A DNA stretch of 55,247 nt from Mastigocoleus sp. MO_188.B34 (GCF_030065675.1 NZ_JASJDK010000038.1:1-55247), one strand, 5' to 3'; counted from the first letter of the stretch, positions 46,595 to 55,247 are shown. Notes: generated by a model not told the origin, from the sequence alone. Made by a program: numbers and translations.

Positions 46595-47848
46595 TTAGTG
46601 ATTTTTCCAGGGATGATCGTAGTAACGTTCAAGTTGTTCTTCTATTGCTTGTAAAAATTGCTTTTGTTGCCAATTATGACCTAGAGAAGCAGCAATACAA
46701 AGACCTCCAGCACCTACACCTTCTTTAACAAAACCTTGTTCGTAGATTTGCAGTTGAGAATAACGAGAATTAGTAAAATAGAGTTGAGTTGCAAGAAGTG
46801 CTGGTGTTTGTTCGCTGTAGTCTATTTCTTTAATAGTTTCTTCAATAGTTTCTTGAATAAATTTATGTTGGTATTTATTTTGGTGTTCGCGAATATAAAT
46901 TTCTTCGCGAACACCAATTTGTTTTGCTAATTCAACTGTTCCCCCTGTAGGATCTTCTGCAACCCAACGTGTTGTACCTACTACTACTTGTTTGGGTTCC
47001 CAATCAAGATTATCTTCGCGAGCGATCGCGCTTGCTAAAGCATAAACAGCCAGCATTTGTGTACCTCCTGCTAGCAACACGCCACAATTACGACTAGCAG
47101 CAATTGTCATTCCTGCAGCAAAAACCTGCATGGGATCGCCAACCGCAGCAACCAATTGTAATGGGCGATCCAAAATATCAGTAAGGAAGTCAGAGAATTG
47201 TCTTCCTGGGAATATTCTCTGATTCATCATCTCCAAACCTGTTTGCACTAGCTGTAATTTTTGTTCGTGATTACAGACTGGATGACTGCTGTTTACCTTG
47301 CCAGCAGCATTAACACCCAAAGCTGTTAGAATAGCTAATGCCGTGGTAGTACCACCAACAACACATTCACCAATAATCAAATACTTGTTGTGAATTTGTT
47401 TACTTAGGCGTTCTCCCCAAACTAAACCTCTTTCTAGTAAATGCCGTACCTTGGATAGTTCCATTGCATTTCCTTGACTCAAGCATCTTGCTGGTACGCC
47501 ATACACATTAATTACTGGCACTGCGGGGGGTTGAGGTAATCCCGTATTAAATATATGAAGCGGTATATTTAGTGATTCTATTATTGCCCTGGAAATAAGT
47601 GCGGGAGAAGCTCCTGCAATTAAAGGCGGTAAAGGGTATTTAGGTTGGTGATTTGCGCCGTAATATAAAAATTCAGCATCTGCACAAGCTGTATATTTTC
47701 GACTTTCTGGGGTTTTACCCGCAGCAGAAATACCCGGAATTAAAGCTGTTTCCGTAAATCCTAAAATACAAGCAAAAGTAGGCTGACAGTTGCGATATTG
47801 TTGCAGCCATGTTTTAGCTTGTTCTGTTTGAGTATAAATACGAATCAC
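46595..47848 (-). CDS. cobT: Nicotinate-nucleotide--dimethylbenzimidazole phosphoribosyltransferase-like protein (CobT family, cyanobacterial)
   Basis: 417 residues. CobT moves ribose-phosphate from nicotinate mononucleotide to a lower-ligand base, giving the alpha-ribazole phosphate of cobamides. The cyanobacterial/archaeal subgroup seen here is diverged from E. coli CobT. Supporting parts: FACILGFTETALIPGISAAGKTPE, YPLPPLIAGASPALISRAI, IIGECVVGGTTTALAILTALG (Gly-rich loop), GDPMQVFAAGMTIAASRNCGVLLAGGTQM, and GGLCIAASLG near the C-terminus. The start codon is GTG at 47848. Cyanobacteria mostly make pseudocobalamin with adenine, so the base used may be adenine. No cobalamin riboswitch is visible in the 61 bp upstream; the DUF2232 gene just upstream is co-oriented and may be co-transcribed. 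Confidence 0.85.
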   Translation of the reverse strand: MIRIYTQTEQAKTWLQQYRNCQPTFACILGFTETALIPGISAAGKTPESRKYTACADAEFLYYGANHQPKYPLPPLIAGASPALISRAIIESLNIPLHIFNTGLPQPPAVPVINVYGVPARCLSQGNAMELSKVRHLLERGLVWGERLSKQIHNKYLIIGECVVGGTTTALAILTALGVNAAGKVNSSHPVCNHEQKLQLVQTGLEMMNQRIFPGRQFSDFLTDILDRPLQLVAAVGDPMQVFAAGMTIAASRNCGVLLAGGTQMLAVYALASAIAREDNLDWEPKQVVVGTTRWVAEDPTGGTVELAKQIGVREEIYIREHQNKYQHKFIQETIEETIKEIDYSEQTPALLATQLYFTNSRYSQLQIYEQGFVKEGVGAGGLCIAASLGHNWQQKQFLQAIEEQLERYYDHPWKNH

Positions 47849-47909
47849 TGATATTTATAGCGCTACGGGTAAGTCACAAGTCAAAAGAGGCCCCTTCCTT
47901 ATTTCCCGG

Positions 47910-48662
47910 TTACTCATAATCCATGAGTATTTGTACCCAGCGAGGTGGACGGGGTATAGAATTTCCCAGACGGTCGAAAAGTAACCAAGCTGCAATATGC
48001 ACTACAAATAAATACACAAGATTACTGGTCATAATTAGTCCCATAACTCCAATTTGAATTATTAATTCTGAAGGAGTTGCTAGAATACCCAGTTTCAAAA
48101 ATAACCATTCCAGCAAATTTGTCACCTGGGATATGGTGTAGATCCACAAGTCTTGACCAGCTAAAACGGATAGTAGCCACAAACGGAAAAAGGTTCCCAA
48201 GGCTCCCAACATTGCACCGAGAGGAATAGAAACACTCCAAGGTACACGACGATTCCAGGTAACCCCTAGCAGTACGCCCATTAAGCCATAAGGGATCAGA
48301 AATAATAAGCTACGGGTCGGTCCCATTAAAACCAACAGCAACAATCCCGAAACTACTGCTGAAATCCACGAAGCTCGCTTACCCCAACGGAGATAAACTA
48401 AGGCGATTGGCAAGGGGAAAAACATCCGTAATAGCCCCAAGGGAATGTAGTAGTTGAGATACCAAATCAAGCTAGCAGTACTAGCTAAAAAGGCAGTTTC
48501 TACCATCCGCAACGGGGCTCCAACGGATAACTGCGGTTGAATCAAGTTGGTTGGTTTGTTTAGCTTTTTATTCAAATTGATTTGTGACTGGAGATAATCT
48601 CCGGAGGACGATCCCCTGGAATTACCTTCGGTTTCATCTGGTAGAGAATCCGAAATGCTCAT
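47910..48662 (-). CDS. DUF2232 multi-pass membrane protein
   Basis: 250 residues. After a 45-residue polar N-terminus there are about six transmembrane helices (52-72, 75-92, 98-116, 120-150, 155-200, 205-235), a DUF2232 profile. Prokaryotic DUF2232 proteins are often near ribosomal or envelope genes; the transport substrate is unknown and the similarity to ECF S-components or YybS proteins is general. Co-directional with cobT (61 bp). If co-transcribed, a link with cobamide metabolism is conceivable but not shown. Its start lies only 13 bp after the decayed crp fragment. Confidence 0.8.
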   Translation of the reverse strand: MSISDSLPDETEGNSRGSSSGDYLQSQINLNKKLNKPTNLIQPQLSVGAPLRMVETAFLASTASLIWYLNYYIPLGLLRMFFPLPIALVYLRWGKRASWISAVVSGLLLLVLMGPTRSLLFLIPYGLMGVLLGVTWNRRVPWSVSIPLGAMLGALGTFFRLWLLSVLAGQDLWIYTISQVTNLLEWLFLKLGILATPSELIIQIGVMGLIMTSNLVYLFVVHIAAWLLFDRLGNSIPRPPRWVQILMDYE

Positions 48663-48675
48663 ATCCGAACAATTG

Positions 48676-48804
48676 TTACACTATGATTTTTTCTAAGGTT
48701 GATGTATCAAGAATCAAATTAAAATCATAATTCTGTTCGATCAACCCTTTCTTTTCTAGCTTAGTTAAAGCTTGTGTAACTGTTTCTCATACCAAACTGT
48801 TTGA
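48676..48804 (-). pseudogene. Decayed C-terminal fragment of a Crp/Fnr regulator gene
   Basis: In the same frame and orientation as the intact crp-type gene next to it, this stretch reads ETVTQALTKLEKKGLIE, then QNYDFNLILDTSTLEKIIV and stop. The intact gene reads ETVTRVLTRLEKKGLIK, then RDHDFICIPNISALEKMIV and stop. The Arg before ETVT is a TGA stop in the fragment. Similarity fades upstream of about 48804. It looks like the 3' remnant of a tandem duplicate, or of an ancestral second gene, that has mostly been lost. The DNA alignment is equally clear across about 115 bp. Confidence 0.88.
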
Positions 48805-48872
48805 ATTTCATTTGTCATTTTTCATTTGTTACCTCAATTTACCACCTTAATTTGTGACCTCAAAAATAATTG

Positions 48873-49544
48873 CTACACGATCATTTTTTCTAGTGCCGAT
48901 ATATTGGGAATGCAGATGAAGTCATGATCCCGTTTAATCAAACCTTTCTTTTCCAACCTGGTTAAAACTCGTGTAACTGTTTCCCGCGCCAAGCCACTCA
49001 AACTACTTAATTCCCGGTGGGGTAAATTCGGAATTTCAGTTCCTGATGTTCCTTGTTTACCCTGACCCTCGGCTAAAAATAGTAATGTATCTGCAACTCG
49101 CGACTGACTGTCAGACTCTCGCAAGCGCAATCTCCGATTAACTTGGCGCAAACGTCTTGCCATCAACTGCGATAACCTGACTCCAGCAAGGGGTTCTGTA
49201 TGCAGCAATGTGACAAAATCCTGGGATGGCATACTACCAATTACGGTTGGTGTAAGAGTTATCACATCAGTAGAACGGGGCACTTCATCGAGTGCGGCCA
49301 TCTCACCAAATAATTCTCCCTTACCTAAAATATTAAGGGTTACTTCTCTACCTTCTAAGTTGTAAGTACGAATTTTGACATATCCATCCACAATAAAATA
49401 TACGGAGCCGCCCCAATCATTTTCCAATAAAATTACTTGGTTTGATGGATGAGTGCGACTAACAAGATGTATGAGTGCTGGTCCTATAACTTCCTCTGAT
49501 AGTCCTTCAAAGAAAGGAGCATGGCGAATCCAAGAGTCATCCAT
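48873..49544 (-). CDS. Crp/Fnr family transcriptional regulator
   Basis: 223 residues. N-terminal cyclic-nucleotide-binding-like barrel: NQVILLENDWGGSVYFIVDGYVKI and LGKGELFGEMAALDEVPRSTDV, which retains the Glu and the Arg-Ser pair that contact cAMP in CRP (GE...RST), so a cyclic nucleotide ligand is plausible. A long dimer helix follows at about 125-150 (LAGVRLSQLMARRLRQVNRRLRL). The C-terminal winged helix carries the HTH HRELSSLSGLARETVTRVLTRLEKKGLI. It is not NtcA, whose sequence differs. It lacks Fe-S cysteines, so it is not FNR. A partial 3' copy lies 68 bp downstream. Targets unknown. Confidence 0.9.
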   Translation of the reverse strand: MDDSWIRHAPFFEGLSEEVIGPALIHLVSRTHPSNQVILLENDWGGSVYFIVDGYVKIRTYNLEGREVTLNILGKGELFGEMAALDEVPRSTDVITLTPTVIGSMPSQDFVTLLHTEPLAGVRLSQLMARRLRQVNRRLRLRESDSQSRVADTLLFLAEGQGKQGTSGTEIPNLPHRELSSLSGLARETVTRVLTRLEKKGLIKRDHDFICIPNISALEKMIV

Positions 49545-50386
49545 TACGGCGTCTTTACTAAAGCTGCAATATACACAACAAACAAAAAGCTACTTTCAGC
49601 CTAAGCTATCAAAGCACAGCGTTGTCTAAATAGAAAGCTAAACTATGTTACATAACTTTCACAAGCAAGGTATTTTTTTCAATACTCAAAAATATTTACT
49701 TATGGGTTTAAACTGAGTAAATGTTTTACATCAACCCATATTTAACAAAACGTATCCAATCGGTTAACATATCTTGCCTCATCTAGTAGACTTTGCCTCA
49801 TCTAGTAGACGGAATAAGTGCTGCACGGCATAATACTGTTTTTGATATCCTATTTCCGACATGAGAGTTACAACAAAACAAACATTAGGATCCTCAAAGG
49901 GGATTAAACCTTTACTATCACAGTGCTCACGCCCCAGACTACCTGTATCAACAGAAATCATCCATTATTTTTCCTTTTGGTATTTATTAGGACATAAGTT
50001 TTGTATTTTTCCCTTGAAACTTAATATCAACAATTGGTTTACTTCCGTTATCTTGTACTAAAGAAAATACATGTTTAAGTGATTCGTAACATAAATACAT
50101 AAAGTTTACATTCCTCAGAGTAATTAACTTTTGCAAAATAAAGACTTGACAACAGTTGCTATCTAATATTCTCAACTGTGTGTCGAGAACTTGAAATTAA
50201 CTTTTGCTGTATCCCCGGAAATGGTTGTGACCCAAAAGAAAAGTTAAGGCATATAAAACAGAATCATCGGCAACTAAATTAACGCGTTCAATTCGATCGT
50301 TTTACCTGTAGTAGTCGTTAAAGGTCGTAATTGTTAAAGTAATTTCCACATCCTCAGACGTAAAGTTTAAAAAACGGTACACCACT
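49545..50386. other. Gap with a possible gene relic and a 19-bp tandem duplication
   Basis: 842 bases. A minus-strand frame 49779-49961 reads PNVCFVVTLMSEIGYQKQYYAVQHLFRLLDEAK, which looks protein-like, and another at 49987-50175 contains HVFSLVQDNGSKPIVDIKFQGKN. They are separated by stop codons and could be pieces of one broken gene. A direct duplication (CATCTAGTAGACTTTGCCT then CATCTAGTAGACGG, 49779-49812) falls at the end of the first frame and shifts it. I do not recognise a family. Confidence 0.35.
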
Positions 50387-53300
50387 GTGACTTCCCGCAC
50401 AACCGACATCCAAAGGCTGATTGCAGATATTGAAGGTTTACTTGCCCATAAAGGCAAGCGCTTACATCGAGTTCTGGCTCAAGAGCAGGACGCACGAGAA
50501 ATTTTAGAAAAAATTCGTGCTTTTCTTGTCAGTTTACAAGAAAGCAATGCAGTTAGAAGCCCGGGAGAATCTGATGGCGAGCAACAATTATCTCCATTAT
50601 TATCAAGGTTTGTGAATCAAAGCAGTCAACTATCTCCTGGAGAAGAAGCCCAAACATCAGGTGAGTTGGGAATATCGCCAAGGACAGAGTTGAGAACTGT
50701 GCTCGAGCCATTAAAGTTAGAAATGCAAACCTTGTTACAAGAAAGGGCTAAGCTGGTTGAGGAAATTAGACATTTAGAGCAAAAACGATTACAAAACTAC
50801 TCGTTAGCGCAGCAAGTTGCAAATCAAGAAAGAATGATTTCCGAATTTTTGCAGGTGCTGATGAATCGTATTCGCCCAGGCGTTAATTATAAAGCGGATG
50901 CACCACAACAAGATTTCGGCAGACAAGTAGGACAAGAAGTAGAACAAAAAGCTTTACCTGAGTTTGGTGCTGCTAGTTCCTCTACGGCTAGCAGTGACTT
51001 AAATCCAGAAGCATTGATAGTTTCATCCGCTCCGGCTTTATCAGATTCTCTCGATCAGTTACAGCAGCTAACAAGACTTACTGGCGATTTAGACCATCGC
51101 TTGTTAGCGCTAGACAGCACCGTCAATGCGGTGTTTAACGCTTTAGAGCGTAATATTCTCACCTATCATGATTCCTTATCTCAATCACTCTCCAGAATGC
51201 ATTCTAAAGGAGTGCAAGGTGAGACATTACTGACCAATTTAATTGATAACTTAAGTCAGCATCTGCGCTCTGATAATACCATTCAAAATGGGTCTCAAAA
51301 CGAAACTAAACTTGAAGATCGCAATAATTTTACAAATGTAGATTCTTTGGTGTCGCCAACTGAAGATATTCAATCATCTACTTTGATGACTAGTAATTAT
51401 ACTGGTACAGATATTGTTGATAGTACAGATTCTATACCAGATTTAGATTCTATACTTTTAAATCTGGATAGCATGAAAAATGATACGATAGATAAGGCTT
51501 CGGGTAATAAGATACATGAAAAACCAGTAAGTTTGGACTTTGAAGATACCCAAACTGTACAGTATGAGCCACAAGATAAGCTAGAAAATCAGATATCTGC
51601 AAGCAATGATGTTGATGAACTCTATGCCAGTTTATTCGGTGCTGGTGACCTAGTTGATACTACTGAGAATATTAATTCACAAGATAGTGCGCGATCTCTG
51701 GATAATATTACAGATGAAGAAAGCAGGATAGAAGGTGCTAATTTTGACGCCTATGCTACTTCTGAAACTGATACTTATTCTAGTGAAACTCCTGCAGTAA
51801 GTAGTGAAGAAAAAGATAGTAAAACAATCACAGAAACAAATTTTAATAGTTCTGATGGGCAAAATGTTGCTAACGTAACAGAACAATTAACGGTAGAAGA
51901 AAATTTACTAACCTCTACACCCAAAATTGAGTTACCGTCTGAACCTGACGAAACATTCCTGAATTCTGATACGGAAGAAGATTTTCCTCTATCAAGTATA
52001 GAATCTGCTATCTCCAACACAGATACCGAGCGGTACGAAAGTCCAAATATGGGTAAGATTCTCCCAGATATTGTTACCGCTGAAGAAGTCATGGAGGATA
52101 TGTGGAATACATTTCCCTTGGAAGAGAATATAGGTACTGAGGTAGAAAAAACGAAGGAAAGTGAGGGAAGTATTGTCACAGGGGAAGCTGTAAATACTGA
52201 TACTTTGAATTCCGATAGTTCTTTGAAATCTGATATAATTCCAGACTCAACCCAACTTCCTGAATCGAAATTACTTCCAGAACCGGAAAATGCTCCCAAT
52301 GACGGGGATATGATCACAGCTTTGACAGACTTACTGCCAGAACTGGGTATTCAAGGGGATATGTTTGAGGTTGAAACTTTCACTCAGAAGCAAAGTATAC
52401 AGGAGCAAGGAAGTCACGGTGCCCTTGATGCAGTCAATTTAGCAGACAATCAAGAACAAACCTCATCAAGTATTTCAGAAGAAGTGGAGAAGTCAGATGA
52501 CTATCTTCCTGCTTCACCAGAAGAAGATTTGCTAGCACAAGAACAAGCTGCAATTGATCGGTCAAATCTTGAAATTTCCTTAAATCCCGAACAGCGACAA
52601 CAATTAGATCGGGATTTAAATAATTTTGATGCGGAGCAAGCTCCACAACCTCAAGTAGAAAACCACCCTGAAAGTAATGCTCCTGTCAGCACAAGTGCAA
52701 AGGATCTACCCAAATTAGAAATTTCTGCTTGGGAAACACCTCCTGAATATTCAGATCCAGATTCAGGCTCAAATCCTACGGAAAAGTGCGCTGATACTCA
52801 GTTAGACTTAAGCCCTACTCTAGGACTTACTGAGGAAATTTCCACCCAGAATGTTACTAATAGCGATACTCAAAGTAGCGATTTACAAGCCAATTATTTA
52901 TCTTCCAGTACAGGAAATATAGATCAGGCTCAAGTGGATGATAAAGTCAGGAATTCAGTTTGGTACTTGGGAATCGATTTGGGTACTACGGGTATTTCTG
53001 CTGTAATATTAAACCGTTCGACCCAAGAAGTTTATCCTTTATATTGGTCTGCTCCAAGCCAACCCCCACTAAATTCCGTTCAACGTTCTTTTCGTTTACC
53101 TGCTGAAGTTTATTTACCTTCCTCAATCGCTGCTTCCGAACAAAATTCAGTAAGTTCTCCAGATGAAGCTGCTGAGAAACAACCTAGATCGCCACTCCTC
53201 GATCGCAATCTATTTTCAGCCCATTTAAAACCTTATTTACAGGTCGCTTTACCTTACAAAAATCATTCCGAAATTTCTTTGAATAAAGGGCGACAAAAAT

Positions 53301-54862
53301 GGGAACCCTTATTACAACTCAATGAACTGTCTACCATTCCTTTGGTTTGGGTGGTGCGATCGCTTTCGAAATTATTGTTAACTTTGAAGTCAGATCGCAA
53401 AAGTACAACTTTGGGTTTAACCGCAGCAGCAGATGGCTTAAATGCAGAAACTTTCGATTTAGTTATCAATAATCTTGCGGGTGTTATTTGTACCTGTCCG
53501 TCTAATTCCTCAGAACAATATCGCTTCAATGTTCGAGAAGCTTTACTTACGAGTAAACTGGTACAGCACCCCCAACAAGTATTTTTTGTGGAAGAAGCTG
53601 TTGCTGGTTTACTAAGTGAATTAGATGGTGCAAGGGGTGAAACCGTTAAATTTAAGGGTTCTAAACGCTCCTTGTTCCCCAAAAGCAATTCCCAAACTTT
53701 TATCGGTAACACCTTAATCGTTAATATCGGGGCTAGTGCGACAGAAATGGGACTTGTTGATATACCCCAAAACCTGCATGAGTTAACTCATAACAAGTTC
53801 ATGTTGCATAATTTCTTCTATGCAGGAAAAGCGATCGAGCAAGATATTGTTTGTCAGTTACTAGTTCCGGAAAAATGGCGGGAATCTCGTTTTAGCAAGC
53901 CAGAAAGTGCAAGCACCCAAAGTAATACTTCATGGAAACCATCGGTTCCTGGATTAGAGCAAATGCGCTTATCTAGTTTAGGACTGGATAAGTTGGAGTT
54001 ACCGCGTCCTGGAGAAGCGGATATCAAAGCTCGGATTCGTTTGCAACAACGATTAGAAAGTTCTGTATTAGGACAAGCGATACTTAACGCTGCTGGTGCT
54101 TTAAAATTAATTTTGCAACAACAAGAATCTTTTCAGATTGAATTAGCAGACCAAAGATGGGTTTTACAGCGTAGAGATTTAGAATCTCAAGTCTTTGTTC
54201 CTTTTGTTAGACGTCTGAATCGGGAAATTAATCGATTGCTCGTAGCTCGTGGAATTCCCACAGAAGCTGTTGACCAAGCAATTCTAACTGGTGGTGTTGC
54301 TTCATTGGGTTCTGTAAGTCGTTGGTTGCGCCAAAAACTTCCCAATGCCAAAATTATCCAAGATTCCTATCTTGGGGAAGATAATACTCCTAAATGTACT
54401 CGTGTAGCTTACGGTTTAGCTTTATTAACCTTACATCCCCAAGTATTGGAAATTCCCAGACAACAATACACCGATTATTTTCTCTTTACAGAATTATTAC
54501 AGTTACTACCCCAACGAGCGGTATCATTTGGCGAATTAATTCAGTTATTTGAAGGTCGTGGAATTAACACTCGTAGTTGTCAGCAACGTTTATTAGCTTT
54601 TCTTGAAGGTGAATTACCCCAAGGTTTGATACCGGAAGCAGAAAACTCCCAATGGATTACCCAAGGTTCTATACAAAACCCTTATTACAAAGCAATTGCG
54701 ACCGCACCTTTGTTTGAAAAACAAGGTAGTCTTACCTATCGTCCAAATTTAGGACAGTTGGAGCGTCTGCGTCGCTACTTAGATGTAATTCAAGCAAGTA
54801 CTCAGCAATCCTTAAAAGAACCTTATACTGTGAATTTTGTTGTCGGTGTGCAGAAGGAATGA
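50387..54862 (+). CDS. Giant Hsp70/actin-fold protein with coiled coil and acidic linker
   Basis: 1491 residues. Residues 1-160 form coiled coils (IQRLIADIEGLLAHKGKRLHRV; LQERAKLVEEIRHLEQKR). Residues about 190-850 are acidic, Ser/Asp/Glu/Thr-rich and probably disordered. The Hsp70/actin ATPase fold spans about 858-1390: phosphate-1 GIDLGTTG (862-869), phosphate-2 NIGASATEMGLVD (1113-1125), FFVEEAVAGLL (connect region) and the adenosine motif ILTGGVASLGS (1299-1309). The C-terminal 100 residues are helical. It has the ATP-binding pieces but no substrate-binding domain like DnaK's; such standalone modules occur in cyanobacteria. GTG start; upstream there is no better one. Function unknown. Codon use matches the neighbours. 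A HIP1 octamer is at 53356. Confidence 0.85.
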   Translation: MTSRTTDIQRLIADIEGLLAHKGKRLHRVLAQEQDAREILEKIRAFLVSLQESNAVRSPGESDGEQQLSPLLSRFVNQSSQLSPGEEAQTSGELGISPRTELRTVLEPLKLEMQTLLQERAKLVEEIRHLEQKRLQNYSLAQQVANQERMISEFLQVLMNRIRPGVNYKADAPQQDFGRQVGQEVEQKALPEFGAASSSTASSDLNPEALIVSSAPALSDSLDQLQQLTRLTGDLDHRLLALDSTVNAVFNALERNILTYHDSLSQSLSRMHSKGVQGETLLTNLIDNLSQHLRSDNTIQNGSQNETKLEDRNNFTNVDSLVSPTEDIQSSTLMTSNYTGTDIVDSTDSIPDLDSILLNLDSMKNDTIDKASGNKIHEKPVSLDFEDTQTVQYEPQDKLENQISASNDVDELYASLFGAGDLVDTTENINSQDSARSLDNITDEESRIEGANFDAYATSETDTYSSETPAVSSEEKDSKTITETNFNSSDGQNVANVTEQLTVEENLLTSTPKIELPSEPDETFLNSDTEEDFPLSSIESAISNTDTERYESPNMGKILPDIVTAEEVMEDMWNTFPLEENIGTEVEKTKESEGSIVTGEAVNTDTLNSDSSLKSDIIPDSTQLPESKLLPEPENAPNDGDMITALTDLLPELGIQGDMFEVETFTQKQSIQEQGSHGALDAVNLADNQEQTSSSISEEVEKSDDYLPASPEEDLLAQEQAAIDRSNLEISLNPEQRQQLDRDLNNFDAEQAPQPQVENHPESNAPVSTSAKDLPKLEISAWETPPEYSDPDSGSNPTEKCADTQLDLSPTLGLTEEISTQNVTNSDTQSSDLQANYLSSSTGNIDQAQVDDKVRNSVWYLGIDLGTTGISAVILNRSTQEVYPLYWSAPSQPPLNSVQRSFRLPAEVYLPSSIAASEQNSVSSPDEAAEKQPRSPLLDRNLFSAHLKPYLQVALPYKNHSEISLNKGRQKWEPLLQLNELSTIPLVWVVRSLSKLLLTLKSDRKSTTLGLTAAADGLNAETFDLVINNLAGVICTCPSNSSEQYRFNVREALLTSKLVQHPQQVFFVEEAVAGLLSELDGARGETVKFKGSKRSLFPKSNSQTFIGNTLIVNIGASATEMGLVDIPQNLHELTHNKFMLHNFFYAGKAIEQDIVCQLLVPEKWRESRFSKPESASTQSNTSWKPSVPGLEQMRLSSLGLDKLELPRPGEADIKARIRLQQRLESSVLGQAILNAAGALKLILQQQESFQIELADQRWVLQRRDLESQVFVPFVRRLNREINRLLVARGIPTEAVDQAILTGGVASLGSVSRWLRQKLPNAKIIQDSYLGEDNTPKCTRVAYGLALLTLHPQVLEIPRQQYTDYFLFTELLQLLPQRAVSFGELIQLFEGRGINTRSCQQRLLAFLEGELPQGLIPEAENSQWITQGSIQNPYYKAIATAPLFEKQGSLTYRPNLGQLERLRRYLDVIQASTQQSLKEPYTVNFVVGVQKE

Positions 54863-54944
54863 GTAATAAGTAATGAGTAATGAGTAATAAGTAACAAGTA
54901 ATAAGTAACAAGTAATAAGTAAGGAGTAATAAGTAAGGAGTGAA
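54861..54944 (+). repeat. Heptanucleotide tandem repeat (STRR-like)
   Basis: Twelve consecutive 7-mers of the form RAGTAAN (GAGTAAT, AAGTAAT, AAGTAAC, AAGTAAG), beginning at the stop codon of the Hsp70-like gene and degrading into GAGTTCA and GGAGTCG. Short tandemly repeated repetitive sequences of this kind are characteristic of heterocystous cyanobacteria. Confidence 0.9.
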
Positions 54945-54984
54945 GAGTTCAGGAGTCGGGAGTTGTTTAATTTATGTTCTACGG

Positions 54985-55195
54985 ATCCGCTAATGACTTA
55001 TGTCCTAGGGACACAGTATGGTAATGACTTATGTCCTGCGGACACGCATTAACGCAGCGTGACGCGTTCACAAAGTGAGGCACTTCAGTGTCTACAGCGT
55101 CATAACCTACGGTACGCTTACGCTAGGTGCTAATGAATTATGTACTACGGACACGCTATAGCTACGCTACCTTACGGATCCGCTAATGACTTTTA
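54985..55195. repeat. Dispersed repeat cluster at the right end
   Basis: Three copies of AATGACTTATGTCCTNNGGACAC (54990, 55022; a diverged one at 55131), together with GCGTGACGCGTTCAC, CTACGGTACGCTTACG and CGCTATAGCTACGCTACCTTACGG. Each copy centres on TGTCC-NNN-GGACA, a small palindrome. The same words occur at 28020-28220. It is noncoding, with no open frame reaching the window end. Confidence 0.75.
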
Positions 55196-55247
55196 ACTTT
55201 TAACTTCTCCCTGGGGTTCTTATTACTCAGTATGGGAAAATGCCAAA

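Noticed and set aside
1-55247. CRISPR arrays
   Set aside because: All tandem repeats found (7, 14, 15, 54, 126 bp units) are contiguous, without regular unique spacers.
1-55247. Complete insertion sequences or prophage genes
   Set aside because: No transposase, integrase or phage structural protein was recognised; only short dispersed repeats are present.

Overview
The window comes from a cyanobacterium, most likely a filamentous heterocyst-forming one (Nostocales; Calothrix, Rivularia or Nostoc relatives). The evidence is a HetZ-related protein, cyanobacterium-restricted families (DUF751, DUF4327, the cyanobacterial glutamate-cysteine ligase, LpxB-related and CobT forms), at least 14 copies of the octamer GCGATCGC (HIP1), heptanucleotide tandem repeats, dispersed palindromic repeats, an AT-rich base composition and many long AT-rich gaps. 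No genome was searched; all names come from reading the sequence.

Layout. Bases 1-7300: the first 35 codons of a membrane protein running off the left edge, a lipoprotein made of 18-residue repeats, larC (nickel-pincer cofactor), a Sua5/YciO-type tRNA-modification gene and a HetZ-related regulator. 7336-8685: a convergent pair, a PD-(D/E)XK nuclease and a Dam-type adenine methylase, that looks like a compact type II restriction-modification unit. 8930-12724: DUF751, rbfA, DUF4327 and small unknowns in gene-poor DNA. 13078-17565: a 1495-residue protein with an N-terminal helical region, a restriction-endonuclease-like region, a NACHT NTPase, a short pentapeptide stretch and 14 WD40 repeats. 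This has the architecture of bacterial NLR-like (bNACHT/Avs-like) immune sensors and is the best candidate for an undescribed system. 17801-27388: a fused peptide-ABC ATPase, an MscS channel, an HDAC-family deacetylase, gshA, trmL and a LysM-M23 peptidoglycan hydrolase. 27775-37637: tRNA-Met, a glycogen debranching enzyme divergent from a 2-Cys peroxiredoxin, a second redoxin, a group II PLP decarboxylase, a membrane-anchored pentapeptide protein and an LpxB-related protein. 37775-44164: an Omp85/BamA-like protein with a low-complexity pentapeptide tract, a membrane Ser/Thr kinase and a second MscS channel. 45603-54862: a small coiled-coil protein, cobT-like, DUF2232, a decayed Crp C-terminal fragment, an intact Crp/Fnr regulator and a giant Hsp70/actin-fold protein with a roughly 650-residue acidic linker.

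Most genes are housekeeping and stand alone or in short pairs. I see no long operon. Functional themes are envelope biology (Omp85, M23 hydrolase, two MscS channels, LpxB-related), redox defence (gshA, two peroxiredoxin-like proteins), genome defence (R-M pair, NACHT-WD40 protein) and signalling (kinase, Crp, HetZ-related). Repeats have shaped the region. One dispersed palindrome lies in frame inside the NACHT gene, repeat clusters abut the 3' ends of the debranching-enzyme and Hsp70-like genes, and a tandem duplication of the crp 3' end has decayed in front of the DUF2232 gene.
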